NCBI RefSeq assembly: GCF_010747415.1
Contig: NZ_JAAGNZ010000002.1
Coordinates: 310,001-374,000, forward strand
DNA: 64,000 nt
Direction: 5' to 3'
Source of the DNA: Spirosoma agri
Lineage (GTDB): Bacteria; Bacteroidota; Bacteroidia; Cytophagales; Spirosomataceae
Under the pieces are notes generated by a model. That model saw nothing but the letters and a program-made list of their open reading frames with translations. It was not told the DNA's origin and made no database searches. The first letter of the stretch is position 1; every line of letters starts with the position of its first letter. Both the position numbers and the translations under genes were made by a program. Shown piece by piece: positions 9,904-19,235 of the stretch.

Positions 9904-11259
9904 CTAGTGGCCAGCCGGTTTCGCTCTGGACCGATCGATACAACTCGTCAGGGCTCGATACGTGTGATAGGCCGCTTTCCAGATATGGCCCTTCAAACCC
10001 GTCTTGCGTTGGGGATCTTTGTCCAATCCCTCTTCGTACCATTCCCCGTGTTCGTGGTCGATCAGGTACGTTTGACAGTATTGCCAAAGCAGCTTGTAGT
10101 TGTCAAAATACCGTATGGGGTCGTTCGGAAATTTATCCGCCATGAGCAGGAGCGTATTGAGTCCTTCAGCCTGCGACCACCAGTTTTTGCTTTCCCGAAT
10201 GATCGACATGCCGGGTTTGTCCTTAAAATAATACCCCTGATCGTAGAAGCCGCCCACCGTTTTGTCGAAGCCAGTGGACAGGGCATGATCGACCATGCGC
10301 TTGCCCACCGCCAGCGTTTTGGTATCGTTTTTCAGTCCCAGTGCATGAGAAGCCTCCAGCATCAGGTAAGCCGTTTCGACGTCGTGCCCAAACGAAACAT
10401 GGTCCAGGTTTCGGTGTTTTAAAATCACCGCTTCCGACGAATCCCGGAACGATACCGGTGTCCAGTCGGGTTTGAAAAAGAGCACTAGACTACCTTTTGG
10501 CGTGGTGATCGTGTCCCGGATTAGCAACAGCATTTCGTTCAGCCGTTCGCGAACCAGCGGATCGGGCCATACCGCGTAAAGCTCGGTGAGCGCTTCGAGC
10601 AGGTGAATCGAACTGTTCTGGTCTTTATAGCCAATATCTGACGTAGAGGATACAGACGCGTCCCGTTTGATGGGTGTTCCATCCCGGCGCAAGTGTTGAA
10701 AATAGCCTTTGTGAACGGGGTCGTGACTGTGTTGTTCCAGCCAGCCGAACGATTTTTTCGCCAGATTCAGCGTAGCCGTATCGTGCGACATGTGGTAATA
10801 AGCACTCAGCGCATACAAGCCGAACGCATTGCCATACGCTTCTTTGTTGCCCTCGCCTTTAACGGTCCCTTTGCGGTCAACCAGGGTGTAGAAACCACCG
10901 AATTCCTTATCCCACATCACATCCCGCAAAAACTGGAAGCCGTGTCGTGAATTGCTTTTGTAGTACGTAATCGTCGGGTAGCGTTCAGCGGCTTTGGCGG
11001 TCGTCCAGACGTGGCGGGCCTGGGTCACGATCATCTTATCCTGTGGACCCGTTGGCTTAAAATCGTAGGTAAACGTGCTGAGAAATCCGCCGAATTCCTT
11101 ATCCACCGCTTGCGGGTACCAGTCATTCAGCATCTCGGTACGAACCGATTTCTCCATCTCATCCGCAATGCGCGAGCGGTCAGTAATCGGTTTTTGGGCT
11201 AGGGACAGCTGTGAGAAACCCGTTGTCAGCGTAATGAGGAGAATTGTTTTGACGTTCAT
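9904..11259 (-). CDS. AGE-family epimerase (cellobiose/N-acylglucosamine 2-epimerase type), secreted
   Basis: About 451 residues with an (alpha/alpha)6-barrel. Motifs typical of cellobiose 2-epimerase and related N-acylglucosamine 2-epimerases are SFGHDVETAYLM, KNWWSQAEGLNTL and KGYFQHLRRDG. I chose the ATG at 11259 because it begins a clean signal peptide (MNVKTILLITLTTGFSQLSLAQ); an upstream ATG at 11319 would bury that signal. The enzyme would epimerise a sugar at C2 in the periplasm. Cellobiose, mannobiose or N-acetylglucosamine remain possible substrates. No partner gene adjoins it. Confidence 0.88.
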   Translation of the reverse strand: MNVKTILLITLTTGFSQLSLAQKPITDRSRIADEMEKSVRTEMLNDWYPQAVDKEFGGFLSTFTYDFKPTGPQDKMIVTQARHVWTTAKAAERYPTITYYKSNSRHGFQFLRDVMWDKEFGGFYTLVDRKGTVKGEGNKEAYGNAFGLYALSAYYHMSHDTATLNLAKKSFGWLEQHSHDPVHKGYFQHLRRDGTPIKRDASVSSTSDIGYKDQNSSIHLLEALTELYAVWPDPLVRERLNEMLLLIRDTITTPKGSLVLFFKPDWTPVSFRDSSEAVILKHRNLDHVSFGHDVETAYLMLEASHALGLKNDTKTLAVGKRMVDHALSTGFDKTVGGFYDQGYYFKDKPGMSIIRESKNWWSQAEGLNTLLLMADKFPNDPIRYFDNYKLLWQYCQTYLIDHEHGEWYEEGLDKDPQRKTGLKGHIWKAAYHTYRALTSCIDRSRAKPAGH

Positions 11260-11388
11260 GTGGGTACGATCAGGACCAGAGGAAAAGAAAAATAGCTGGT
11301 TTTTATAATCACTCGACATCGTCAGATGTGCGATGATGCCGAGTTTACCCGGAACTGAACGTCTGTCATCTTAGCTAATCGGGAAGGG

Positions 11389-12930
11389 TTAACCAGCCCA
11401 GTTTTCCCGGTCCAAACTCCGGTACTGAATGGCTTCGGCAAGATGCTCGATACCAATATCGTCACTGGCCCCCAGATCAGCGATGGTACGGGATACTTTC
11501 AGGATGCGGTCATAGGCGCGGGCCGATAAGCCAAGCCGTTCCATGGCCTTTCGGAGTAATGCTTTACCAGGATCGCTGATGACGCAGATTTCCTTCACCA
11601 TTTGCGAGGGCATCATCGCGTTGGAATAAATACCCGGCTGATCGGCAAAGCGGGTTGTTTGCATCGCCCGCGCCCGAATGACGCGCTCCCGAATAACTTC
11701 ACTGGATTCGGCAGGTCGGTTCGCCGTCATCTGGTCGAACGAAACCGGTGTCACCTCAACGTGCAGATCAATCCGGTCGAGCAGAGGGCCGCTTACTTTG
11801 GCCAGGTATTTCTGAACAACACCGGGTCCACAGACGCATTCTTTTTCGGGGTGGTTGTAGTAACCGCACGGGCAGGGGTTCATGCTGGCGATCAGCATAA
11901 AACTGGCCGGAAACTCTACCGCCCACTTGGCCCGCGAAATACTGACTTTACGATCTTCGAGGGGCTGACGCATGACTTCCAGCGCCGACCGTTTGAACTC
12001 GGGTAACTCGTCCAGAAACAGCACCCCGTTGTGTGCTAATGAAATCTCGCCCGGCTGCGGAAAACTGCCACCGCCCACCAGCGCAGCATCGGAAATGGTA
12101 TGGTGCGGAGAGCGGTAGGGGCGGGTCGCAATCAGGTTGGCGCGACTGCCGAGTTTTCCCGCAACGGAATGAATCTTGGTTGTTTCCAGGGCTTCCTGTA
12201 ACGTCAACGGAGGGAGAATACTGGGTAACCGCTTCGCCAACATCGTTTTACCAGCCCCCGGCGGCCCGATCATGATGACGTTATGACCACCAGCCGCAGC
12301 AATTTCCAGAGCTCGCTTGATGTTTTCCTGACCCTGCACGTGCGAGAAATCGACGTCGTAGGCATTCAACTGGCTCATGAACAAATCGCGGGTGTCGCTC
12401 ACTACGGGTTCAATAGCTCGCTTGCCTTCAAAAAATTCGATGGCTTCCAGAATTGTTGTTACCCCAATAACGTCCAGATTATTGACAATGGAGGCTTCCT
12501 GCGCGTTTTCGACCGGAAGGACAAACCCCTTATACCCCTGTTTACGCGCTTCAATCGCTATTGGCAAAACCCCTTTAATTGGCCGCAGGGTGCCATCGAG
12601 CGCTAACTCGCCCATGATGACGTAGTCCTCAAGATTTCGTTTCGTCGTCATTTGTTCAGACGCCTGAAGTACGCAAAGACCAATCGGCAGGTCATAGGCG
12701 GAACCTTCTTTCCGAATATCGGCGGGCGCTAAATTGACAACCACTTTCTGACGCGGCATTCGGTAACCGAAAAACTTGAGCGAGGCTTCAACCCGTTGTT
12801 CGCTCTCTTTAACGGCGCTGTCGGGCAGACCAACCAGGTGGAAATGCAAACCCTGCGCGACGACGACTTCAATGGTAATCAGACTGGCATTGACGCCATA
12901 CACAGCCGCGCCGAAGGTTTTAGCTAGCAT
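11389..12930 (-). CDS. yifB: YifB/ComM-family Mg-chelatase-like AAA+ ATPase
   Basis: At 513 residues it is full length for the family. It has an N-terminal Lon-protease-like domain (MLAKTFGAAVYGVNA), a Walker A GPPGAGKTM at about residue 221, Walker B VLFLDELPEF, and the zinc-type Cys cluster NPCPCGYYNHPEKECVC. ComM members are hexameric helicases that promote branch migration during integration of transforming DNA, so a role in natural transformation or recombination is inferred. The neighbouring genes give no further hint. Confidence 0.95.
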   Translation of the reverse strand: MLAKTFGAAVYGVNASLITIEVVVAQGLHFHLVGLPDSAVKESEQRVEASLKFFGYRMPRQKVVVNLAPADIRKEGSAYDLPIGLCVLQASEQMTTKRNLEDYVIMGELALDGTLRPIKGVLPIAIEARKQGYKGFVLPVENAQEASIVNNLDVIGVTTILEAIEFFEGKRAIEPVVSDTRDLFMSQLNAYDVDFSHVQGQENIKRALEIAAAGGHNVIMIGPPGAGKTMLAKRLPSILPPLTLQEALETTKIHSVAGKLGSRANLIATRPYRSPHHTISDAALVGGGSFPQPGEISLAHNGVLFLDELPEFKRSALEVMRQPLEDRKVSISRAKWAVEFPASFMLIASMNPCPCGYYNHPEKECVCGPGVVQKYLAKVSGPLLDRIDLHVEVTPVSFDQMTANRPAESSEVIRERVIRARAMQTTRFADQPGIYSNAMMPSQMVKEICVISDPGKALLRKAMERLGLSARAYDRILKVSRTIADLGASDDIGIEHLAEAIQYRSLDRENWAG

Positions 12931-13053
12931 GAGAAGTTCTTAAGTAAACTATTTTTGAGAATAGGTTTTAAAAGTACAGTATGGCGAGCCAATAAAAAAG
13001 TAACGAATCACTTTTTACGACTTCCCGAAGAAGCGCTGTACACTAAAACGCTG

Positions 13054-13974
13054 TCAGATTTTTTCGGCAATACGCAGTTTTGCACTTCGGGCGCGGGGGT
13101 TGCGGGCAATCTCTTCAGGGGTAGCTTCAACCGGTTTCCGCGTGATGGATTGCAGCGGTTTTAGATCGTTGCCGAACAAATCCTTCTCGACTTCTCCCTG
13201 AAATTTCCCTTTGTTGATGAAGTTTTTTACCAGCCGGTCTTCGAGAGAATGATACGACATAACCACCAGTCGGCCGCCTGGCTTTAGTATCTCCGGAACC
13301 TGTTCCAGAAATTCTTCCAGGGCCTGCAATTCTTCGTTTACTTCAATGCGCAATGCCTGAAAAACCTGCGCGAAATATTTATTTTCCTTGCCGCGTGGCG
13401 CGTAGCGTTGAAGCGCATTTTTGAGATCGTTGACCGTGTTGAGTGGGCGATTCGAGCGGGCCGACACAAGAGCAGTTGCTGCCGTTCGGGCATTAGTGAT
13501 CTCGCCATACATACCCAGAATCCGGTGCAGATCAGCTTCGGAATACTCATTGACCACCTGCCGGGCCGTGCGGTCGGCCTGTTGGTTCATACGCATATCG
13601 AGGTCGGCATCGAAGCGGGTCGAGAAACCACGTTCGGGCGTATCGATCTGGTGCGATGAAATACCCAGATCGGCCAGAATTCCGTCAACCTGTTCTGCTT
13701 TATACAGACGCAGGTATCGTTTGATATTGCGGAAATTAGAGGCTACGAACGTCAGCCGCGAGTCGCCGATTGCCTGAGCGTTGGCGCGTGCATCAACATC
13801 CTGATCGAAGCCAAACAGTCGCCCAGGCGAATCTGGCCCCGGCTCAAGCTGGTTGAGGATTTCGCGGCTATGCCCGCCCCCACCAAATGTGATGTCGACG
13901 TAGGTGCCGCCCGGTTGCAGATTGAGGCCATCGATGCAGGCTTGCAGTAAAACAGGTTCGTGGTACGTTGTCAT
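13054..13974 (-). CDS. rsmH: 16S rRNA (cytosine(1402)-N(4))-methyltransferase
   Basis: Methylates N4 of C1402 of 16S rRNA using S-adenosylmethionine. The 306-residue protein shows the RsmH N-terminus YHEPVLLQACIDGL, the SAM-binding VDITFGGGGHS, GILADLGISSHQID, and the C-terminal NPRARSAKLRIAEK. rsmH usually heads the division/cell-wall cluster (mraZ-rsmH-ftsL); here neither mraZ nor ftsL is visible on either side, so it is separated from that cluster. Confidence 0.97.
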   Translation of the reverse strand: MTTYHEPVLLQACIDGLNLQPGGTYVDITFGGGGHSREILNQLEPGPDSPGRLFGFDQDVDARANAQAIGDSRLTFVASNFRNIKRYLRLYKAEQVDGILADLGISSHQIDTPERGFSTRFDADLDMRMNQQADRTARQVVNEYSEADLHRILGMYGEITNARTAATALVSARSNRPLNTVNDLKNALQRYAPRGKENKYFAQVFQALRIEVNEELQALEEFLEQVPEILKPGGRLVVMSYHSLEDRLVKNFINKGKFQGEVEKDLFGNDLKPLQSITRKPVEATPEEIARNPRARSAKLRIAEKI

Positions 13975-14102
13975 TCAGAAACTAACCTTCACTAGAGGTC
14001 GTTATTTTGGACGTTGAAGCTCAGCTACCGGACGTTATGCGTACGCGTAAAAGCGTATTTTTGTCTACCAGCTATAACCTGCATCCTGAATTGATCAAAA
14101 CA

Positions 14103-15359
14103 ATGAAAAAACTCCTTCCTATCGTAGCCGTCACGTTGCTGTCAGCGACAGCCGCCTGTTCGGGCCAATCTACACCGGCAACGGTCAAACCCGGTACGTA
14201 CCGCGCTGTTCTGAAAACCAAAGGGGGTGACCTGCCCTTCGGCTTGTCCATTCAACCCACAGCCGGCGATCCTAAAACCTACACGGTTTTTGCGCTGAAT
14301 GGCAGCGAACGGCTACCAATGGACCCGGCTATCGTGCAGGGTGATTCGATTCGGATCCCAATGGCGTTGTTCGAATCGGAATTAGTGGCAAAGATAACGG
14401 ATAATACGCTCCGTGGCGTCTGGCGTCGACGCCGGACGGCGCAACAATACCAGACATTGCCGTTTGAAGCCCAACAGGGCCTTTCGTATCGGTTTACGGC
14501 CGACACAAAACCGGCATCGGCTAACCTGACGGGTAAATGGGCGGCTGATTTTGGCAGCAAAAGCGGGAAAGTCGATACGGTCAACGCGGTGGGCGTATTT
14601 GAGCAGAAAGGGAATCAGGTGACGGGCACGTTTTTAACGCCCACCGGTGATTATCGCTACCTCGACGGAAACGTGGTGGGAGATAGTTTATTCCTGTCCT
14701 GTTTCGATGGGTCGCACCTGTTTCTCTTCAAGGCGAAACACAATGCAGCTACCAAAACGCTCACGGGTGGTTTTTGGGCCGGGGTGTCGGGCTATGAATC
14801 GTGGGTAGCCCGTTTCGATCCGAAAGCAGAGTTACCCGATCCGACGAAGCTGACATTCTTAAAACCGGGCTCGAAAACGCTCAACGTGTCGTTTCCCGAA
14901 CCAAACGGAAAGCTGGTCTCGCTGGCTGATCCGCGTTTCAAGAATAAAGTGACGATTGTACAGATTCTGGGTTCGTGGTGTCCGAACTGCATGGACGAGA
15001 CTAATTTTCTAAGCCCGTGGTATAAGCGGAACAAACAGCGGGGCGTCGAGATATTAGGACTGGCTTTTGAACGGTCGCCCGAGATGGCTGAGTCCGGACC
15101 GAAGATCGAGCGAATGAAGCAGCGGTTCAACATCGACTATCCGATTGTACTGGCCGGTACGAATGACAAAGCAAAAGCATCCAAGGCGTTGCCCGATCTG
15201 AACGCGGTAGTAGCTTTCCCGACGACAATTTTTATCGACAAAAAAGGACAGGTACGCCATATCCACACGGGTTTTTCCGGTCCTGGCACGGGTAAATACT
15301 ACGATCAGTACGTGGAAGAGTTCAATCAACTGATCGAGAAGATGCTGGCTGAGTCGTAA
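14103..15359 (+). CDS. TlpA-like thioredoxin-fold lipoprotein
   Basis: A roughly 418-residue exported thiol:disulfide oxidoreductase. The ATG at 14103 starts a lipoprotein signal (MKKLLPIVAVTLLSATAAC, Cys19); upstream in-frame starts would mask it. Residues 25-260 are an all-beta region like those that precede TlpA domains in Bacteroidota. Residues 265-418 are a thioredoxin domain with the redox pair Cys293-Pro-Asn-Cys296 and the cis-proline region VAFPTTIFIDKKG. It probably reduces or isomerises periplasmic disulfides, perhaps in cytochrome maturation. It is divergent from rsmH. Confidence 0.9.
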   Translation: MKKLLPIVAVTLLSATAACSGQSTPATVKPGTYRAVLKTKGGDLPFGLSIQPTAGDPKTYTVFALNGSERLPMDPAIVQGDSIRIPMALFESELVAKITDNTLRGVWRRRRTAQQYQTLPFEAQQGLSYRFTADTKPASANLTGKWAADFGSKSGKVDTVNAVGVFEQKGNQVTGTFLTPTGDYRYLDGNVVGDSLFLSCFDGSHLFLFKAKHNAATKTLTGGFWAGVSGYESWVARFDPKAELPDPTKLTFLKPGSKTLNVSFPEPNGKLVSLADPRFKNKVTIVQILGSWCPNCMDETNFLSPWYKRNKQRGVEILGLAFERSPEMAESGPKIERMKQRFNIDYPIVLAGTNDKAKASKALPDLNAVVAFPTTIFIDKKGQVRHIHTGFSGPGTGKYYDQYVEEFNQLIEKMLAES

Positions 15360-15364
15360 GGTAT

Positions 15365-15391
15365 AGTCTAGACCGCCGGGCGGTTTAGACT
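15365..15391. terminator. Hairpin after the TlpA-like gene
   Basis: Arms agtctagaccgc (15365-15376) and gcggtttagact (15380-15391) pair over 12 bases with one G-U and a 3-base loop. No T-run follows, so termination activity is uncertain. Confidence 0.5.
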
Positions 15392-15405
15392 GTATGCATG
15401 CATAC
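15392..15405. promoter_or_regulatory. Perfect 14-base palindrome, candidate MarR operator
   Basis: The sequence gtatgcatgcatac is its own reverse complement and ends 56 bases before the MarR ATG. MarR dimers typically bind such palindromes in their own promoter. That this one is the operator is inference. Confidence 0.45.
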
Positions 15406-15461
15406 TATTTTGGAAAAAAGTAGTAGATTTACGTCCAGAAATTGGACAGCGCAACACCGCC

Positions 15462-15932
15462 ATGAAAAAAGAGAAAACAGTAGATTTTCATATAAAGTGG
15501 GCCTGGCATGCTATTTCGCGCATGTATAATGCACATGCGGGACGCTTTGGCATTACGATGGCAATCGGCTATGTGTTGCTGAATATTGATCTCGACGAGG
15601 GCACACCCGCGACCAAAATTGGTCCGTTACTGGGTATGGAACCGCGTTCGCTGGTTCGTATGCTGAAAAGTCTGGAAGAACGGGGGCTGATCCGTCGTGA
15701 GGTAGACGAAAATGATAAGCGGTTCGTGCGGATCTACCTGACCGAAGAAGGGAAAATCAAGCGGGAAATGGCTCGTGAAGGCGTCATTCAGTTTAATAAT
15801 ATGCTTCGCGAACGAATTCCTCTCGACAAACTGGTTGTTTTTCTAGACGTTATCAAAGAGATCAACTTAATGGTAGAAGACGAGAACGCGAAAATCAAAG
15901 CCGCCGAACCGGAGGAATTACCACTCGACTAA
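15462..15932 (+). CDS. MarR-family transcriptional regulator
   Basis: A 156-residue winged-helix regulator. The recognition region TKIGPLLGMEPRSLVRMLKSL (residues about 48-68) and the wing GLIRREVDENDKRFVRIYLTEEG (about 73-95) match the MarR fold, with dimerisation helices at both ends. It lies 71 bases upstream of a FadN-type beta-oxidation gene on the same strand, so it probably controls fatty-acid degradation in response to an acyl ligand. A 14-base palindrome lies just upstream and may be its operator. Confidence 0.93.
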   Translation: MKKEKTVDFHIKWAWHAISRMYNAHAGRFGITMAIGYVLLNIDLDEGTPATKIGPLLGMEPRSLVRMLKSLEERGLIRREVDENDKRFVRIYLTEEGKIKREMAREGVIQFNNMLRERIPLDKLVVFLDVIKEINLMVEDENAKIKAAEPEELPLD

Positions 15933-16003
15933 GTAAACTAAAAACCGGAACGTGGCTTGAACGACAAATCACGTGTTCAACCCATTCCTACTATAACAAA
16001 GCC

Positions 16004-18439
16004 ATGGAAGCTACCCTGGAAAAACCCAAAAGTCAGACAAAAAATCGGACCATCCGGCGCGTGGCCGTGTTAGGTTCTGGCATTATGGGATCGCGTATTG
16101 CCGCCCATTTTGCCAATATTGGTGTGGATGTCCTGCTGCTTGATATTGTTCCGAAAGAGCCGAATGCTGCTGAACAGGCAAAGGGGCTGACCACCGAAAA
16201 CCCCGCGGTGCGTAATCGGATTGTCAACGATGCGTTTCAGACCATGCTGAAAGCCAGTCCGGCCTCATTGTATACTCCTAAATTTGCTGACCGGGTTAAG
16301 CTGGGTAATTTCGACGATAACTTAAAAGAAATTGCTACGTACGATTGGGTGATTGAGGTCGTCGTTGAACGGCTGGATATTAAACGATCTGTCTATGAGC
16401 GGATTGAGCAGTTTCGCAAACCGGGAACGCTGATCACCTCGAATACATCGGGTATTCCCATGCACTTGCTGACGGAAGGCCGAAGTGAAGATTTTCGGCG
16501 TAACTTCTGCGGAACGCACTTCTTTAATCCGCCCCGTTACCTGCGCCTGCTCGAAATCATTCCCGGTCCCGACACTGACCCGGCTGTCATTGATTTCCTG
16601 ATGAATTATGGCGATTTGTACCTTGGTAAAACGACTGTATTGTGCAAAGACACGCCTGGGTTCATTGCAAACCGGCTGGGTATCCAATCATTGATTCAGA
16701 CTATCCGCGTGGCTGAACAGCTCGGCCTGACCGTCGAAGAAGTTGACAAGCTAACGGGACCGGTTGTGGGACGCCCAAAATCGGGTACGTTCCGGTTATC
16801 GGACGTTGTGGGTCTGGATACGACCGTCAACGTGGCTGGTAACCTCGTCAACATGGAGCACGACGAATCGCGGTCGTCGTTCGAGCTTCCCGCTTCGGTA
16901 CAGAAGCTGATGGAAAACAAATGGCTGGGTGACAAAACCGGTCAGGGGTATTACAAGAAAACGAAGGACGAGAAAGGGCAGACGCTGATTCTGGCGCTGG
17001 ACCTGAAAACGTTCGAGTATAAGCCGTCGGCCAAAGTAAAATTCGGGACGCTGGAAAGTACAAAGGCGATCGACAATCTGAAGAAACGCTTCCCCGTATT
17101 GATTGCTGGCAAAGACAAGGCGGGTGAATTTTATCGCCAGACGTTTGCCGATGGGTTCCGGTATGCCACCTACCGTATTCCCGAAATTTCGGATGAGCTT
17201 TATCGGATCGATGCCGCCATTACGGCTGGTTTCGGCTGGCAGTTGGGCTTGTTCGAAACGTGGGATGCTATCGGCGTCAAACAAGGTGTCGAACTAATCG
17301 AGTCGTTCGGTCAAAAGCCAGCCCAGTGGGTCTATGACATGCTGGATGCGGGTTTTGACTCATTTTATAAGGTTGAGAACGGCAAACGAAAATACTACGA
17401 CATTCCGACAAAGAGTTACAAAGTAATTCCGGGCACGGAGGCATTTACCATTCTGGAAAACCTGAGCAACAACATTGTCTGGAAAAATTCGGGAGCAAAC
17501 GTCGTTGATCTTGGTGATGGCATTCTGAACGTGGAGTTCCGCAGTAAAATGAATACGTTCGGTCAGGAAGTGTCGGAAGCGTTGCTGAAGGGTATTTCGC
17601 TGGCCGAGAAGGATTTTCGGGGCCTGGTCGTAGGCAATGATTCAGCTGATGCGTTTTCGGCAGGGGCCAATCTGGGTACCTTGTTTATGTACGCCGTTGA
17701 GCAGGAGTTCGATGAGGTGAACCTGATGATCGCCCAGTTCCAGAAACTGATCACGCGCTTGCGCTACTCATCAATCCCGGTCGTCGTGGCTCCGCATACA
17801 CTCACGCTTGGCGGTGGCTGCGAGGCCGTTCTGCACGCTGACCGGGCCGTGGCTCACGCCGAAAGTTACATCGGTCTGGTTGAAGTGGGCGTTGGCTTGA
17901 TTCCGGCGGGTGGTGGCACAAAAGAGATGGCGGCTCGTGCGTCTGACCTCTACCAATCCGGCGATCCTGAACTGAATATCCTGCAAAATGTATTCATGAA
18001 CATCGCTACGGCAAAGGTGTCAACGTCGGCCCAGGAAGCGCGCGACATGAACTACCTGCGCTCGACGGATCAGATCGTGCTGAATCGTAGTCGTCTGTTG
18101 GCCGAAGCTAAACAGGCCGCGATTGAACTGGCCGAAGATGGATACACACAGCCCAAACCACGCACGGACATAAAAGTACAGGGCAAAACAGGTATTGCTT
18201 TGTTCAAAGCGGGTATCACGGCGATGCACATGGGCCGATACATTTCGGATCATGACCGGAAGATTGCCGATAAACTGGCGTACGTTATCTGCGGTGGCGA
18301 TCTGAGTGCTCCCCAAAACGTATCTGAACAGTATTTGCTTGATCTGGAGCGCGAAGCCTTCCTATCGTTGTCGGGCGAGAAGAAGACACTGGAACGGATT
18401 CAGAGTCTGCTCACGGGTGGTAAACCCCTGCGGAATTAA
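16004..18439 (+). CDS. 3-hydroxyacyl-CoA dehydrogenase / enoyl-CoA hydratase fusion (FadN type)
   Basis: An 811-residue beta-oxidation enzyme with the dehydrogenase first: NAD-binding AVLGSGIMGSRIAAHFANIG (residues 22-41), HFFNPPRYLRLLEIIPG, then 3HCDH C-terminal domains to about 480. The crotonase domain (about 500-720) has GGGCEAVLHADRAVAHAES and VEVGVGLIPAGGGTKEMA with the catalytic-region glutamates. This order matches B. subtilis FadN and is the reverse of E. coli FadB. It would hydrate trans-2-enoyl-CoA and oxidise the 3-hydroxyacyl-CoA. The thiolase and acyl-CoA dehydrogenase that often accompany it are absent; the next genes run the other way. Confidence 0.94.
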   Translation: MEATLEKPKSQTKNRTIRRVAVLGSGIMGSRIAAHFANIGVDVLLLDIVPKEPNAAEQAKGLTTENPAVRNRIVNDAFQTMLKASPASLYTPKFADRVKLGNFDDNLKEIATYDWVIEVVVERLDIKRSVYERIEQFRKPGTLITSNTSGIPMHLLTEGRSEDFRRNFCGTHFFNPPRYLRLLEIIPGPDTDPAVIDFLMNYGDLYLGKTTVLCKDTPGFIANRLGIQSLIQTIRVAEQLGLTVEEVDKLTGPVVGRPKSGTFRLSDVVGLDTTVNVAGNLVNMEHDESRSSFELPASVQKLMENKWLGDKTGQGYYKKTKDEKGQTLILALDLKTFEYKPSAKVKFGTLESTKAIDNLKKRFPVLIAGKDKAGEFYRQTFADGFRYATYRIPEISDELYRIDAAITAGFGWQLGLFETWDAIGVKQGVELIESFGQKPAQWVYDMLDAGFDSFYKVENGKRKYYDIPTKSYKVIPGTEAFTILENLSNNIVWKNSGANVVDLGDGILNVEFRSKMNTFGQEVSEALLKGISLAEKDFRGLVVGNDSADAFSAGANLGTLFMYAVEQEFDEVNLMIAQFQKLITRLRYSSIPVVVAPHTLTLGGGCEAVLHADRAVAHAESYIGLVEVGVGLIPAGGGTKEMAARASDLYQSGDPELNILQNVFMNIATAKVSTSAQEARDMNYLRSTDQIVLNRSRLLAEAKQAAIELAEDGYTQPKPRTDIKVQGKTGIALFKAGITAMHMGRYISDHDRKIADKLAYVICGGDLSAPQNVSEQYLLDLEREAFLSLSGEKKTLERIQSLLTGGKPLRN

Positions 18440-18451
18440 GGGTTGATTTGA

Positions 18452-18500
18452 TTGATGGTTCATACGCCGTATCTCGAAGATACGGCGTATGAACCATCAA
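18452..18500. terminator. Perfect 23-bp stem with 3-base loop
   Basis: Arms 18452-18474 and 18478-18500 are exact reverse complements around the loop cga. It lies between the convergent FadN-like gene and the dedA-type gene and should block transcription both ways, although there is no T-run. Confidence 0.75.
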
Positions 18501-18505
18501 AGACG

Positions 18506-19147
18506 CTAGACGTTTTCGGCCTGTTTTTCTTTGCGAGCGTTCAGGTAGCCTTTGACCACGGTAAATGTCGTAACGGCCAGAAAGAAAAGGATAATCCAGT
18601 GGACATAATTGATAATCCACGGAAACCGCTCACCAAAATAAAAGCCCCCACCAACGAGGGTCAGTACCCATACGGAAGCTCCAACAATATTATACAGGAC
18701 AAAAAACTGGGCGGGCATGTGAATCAGCCCCGCCAGGATAGGCGCAAACGTGCGAACAACGGGAAGAAAACGGGCTACGATTAGTGCTCCGTTGCCATAT
18801 CGCAGGAAAGCCGCTCGTGTGTCGTCGATGTATTTCTGCTTGAAAAATAGTGAATCAGGCCGGTTTTTGATACGGGCACCAAAATAATAGCCCGTCAGGT
18901 AACCCGTCAGCGAACCGAAGACGGCCGCGCCAAAAATGCAGAGAAGCAGGAGCCAGAGTGGAACGTTCAGAATTTTCGTTCCTGCAAATACGCCCGACAA
19001 AAACAGCAGGTAGTCGCCCGGCAAAAAAAAGCCGAAGATGATGCCATTCTCAACGAAGATGATGAGCGTAATCAGCACTAAACCACCCGTCCGGATAATT
19101 TCTTCTGAATTAAGCAGGTACTGAAAAAAATCAATGATCTGGTTCAT
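18506..19147 (-). CDS. DedA-family membrane protein
   Basis: A 213-residue inner-membrane protein of the DedA/SNARE-associated (PF09335) family. Characteristic stretches are ENGIIFGFFLPGDYLLFLSG, GSLTGYLTGYYFG and the conserved NGALIVARFLPVVRTFAPILAG with the functional arginine. DedA proteins are undecaprenyl-phosphate or phospholipid flippases involved in envelope integrity. The ATG at 19147 was chosen because the upstream ATG at 19216 adds 23 polar residues not seen in the family. The C-terminus is Lys/Glu-rich. Confidence 0.93.
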   Translation of the reverse strand: MNQIIDFFQYLLNSEEIIRTGGLVLITLIIFVENGIIFGFFLPGDYLLFLSGVFAGTKILNVPLWLLLLCIFGAAVFGSLTGYLTGYYFGARIKNRPDSLFFKQKYIDDTRAAFLRYGNGALIVARFLPVVRTFAPILAGLIHMPAQFFVLYNIVGASVWVLTLVGGGFYFGERFPWIINYVHWIILFFLAVTTFTVVKGYLNARKEKQAENV

Positions 19148-19235
19148 TGTCAATGCATGATTGGGCGTGTGCGTGGTTAGATGAATAAGCTTGTATTCCT
19201 TTAGTCGATCAGCCACGCACGCGCACGGTCACTCG

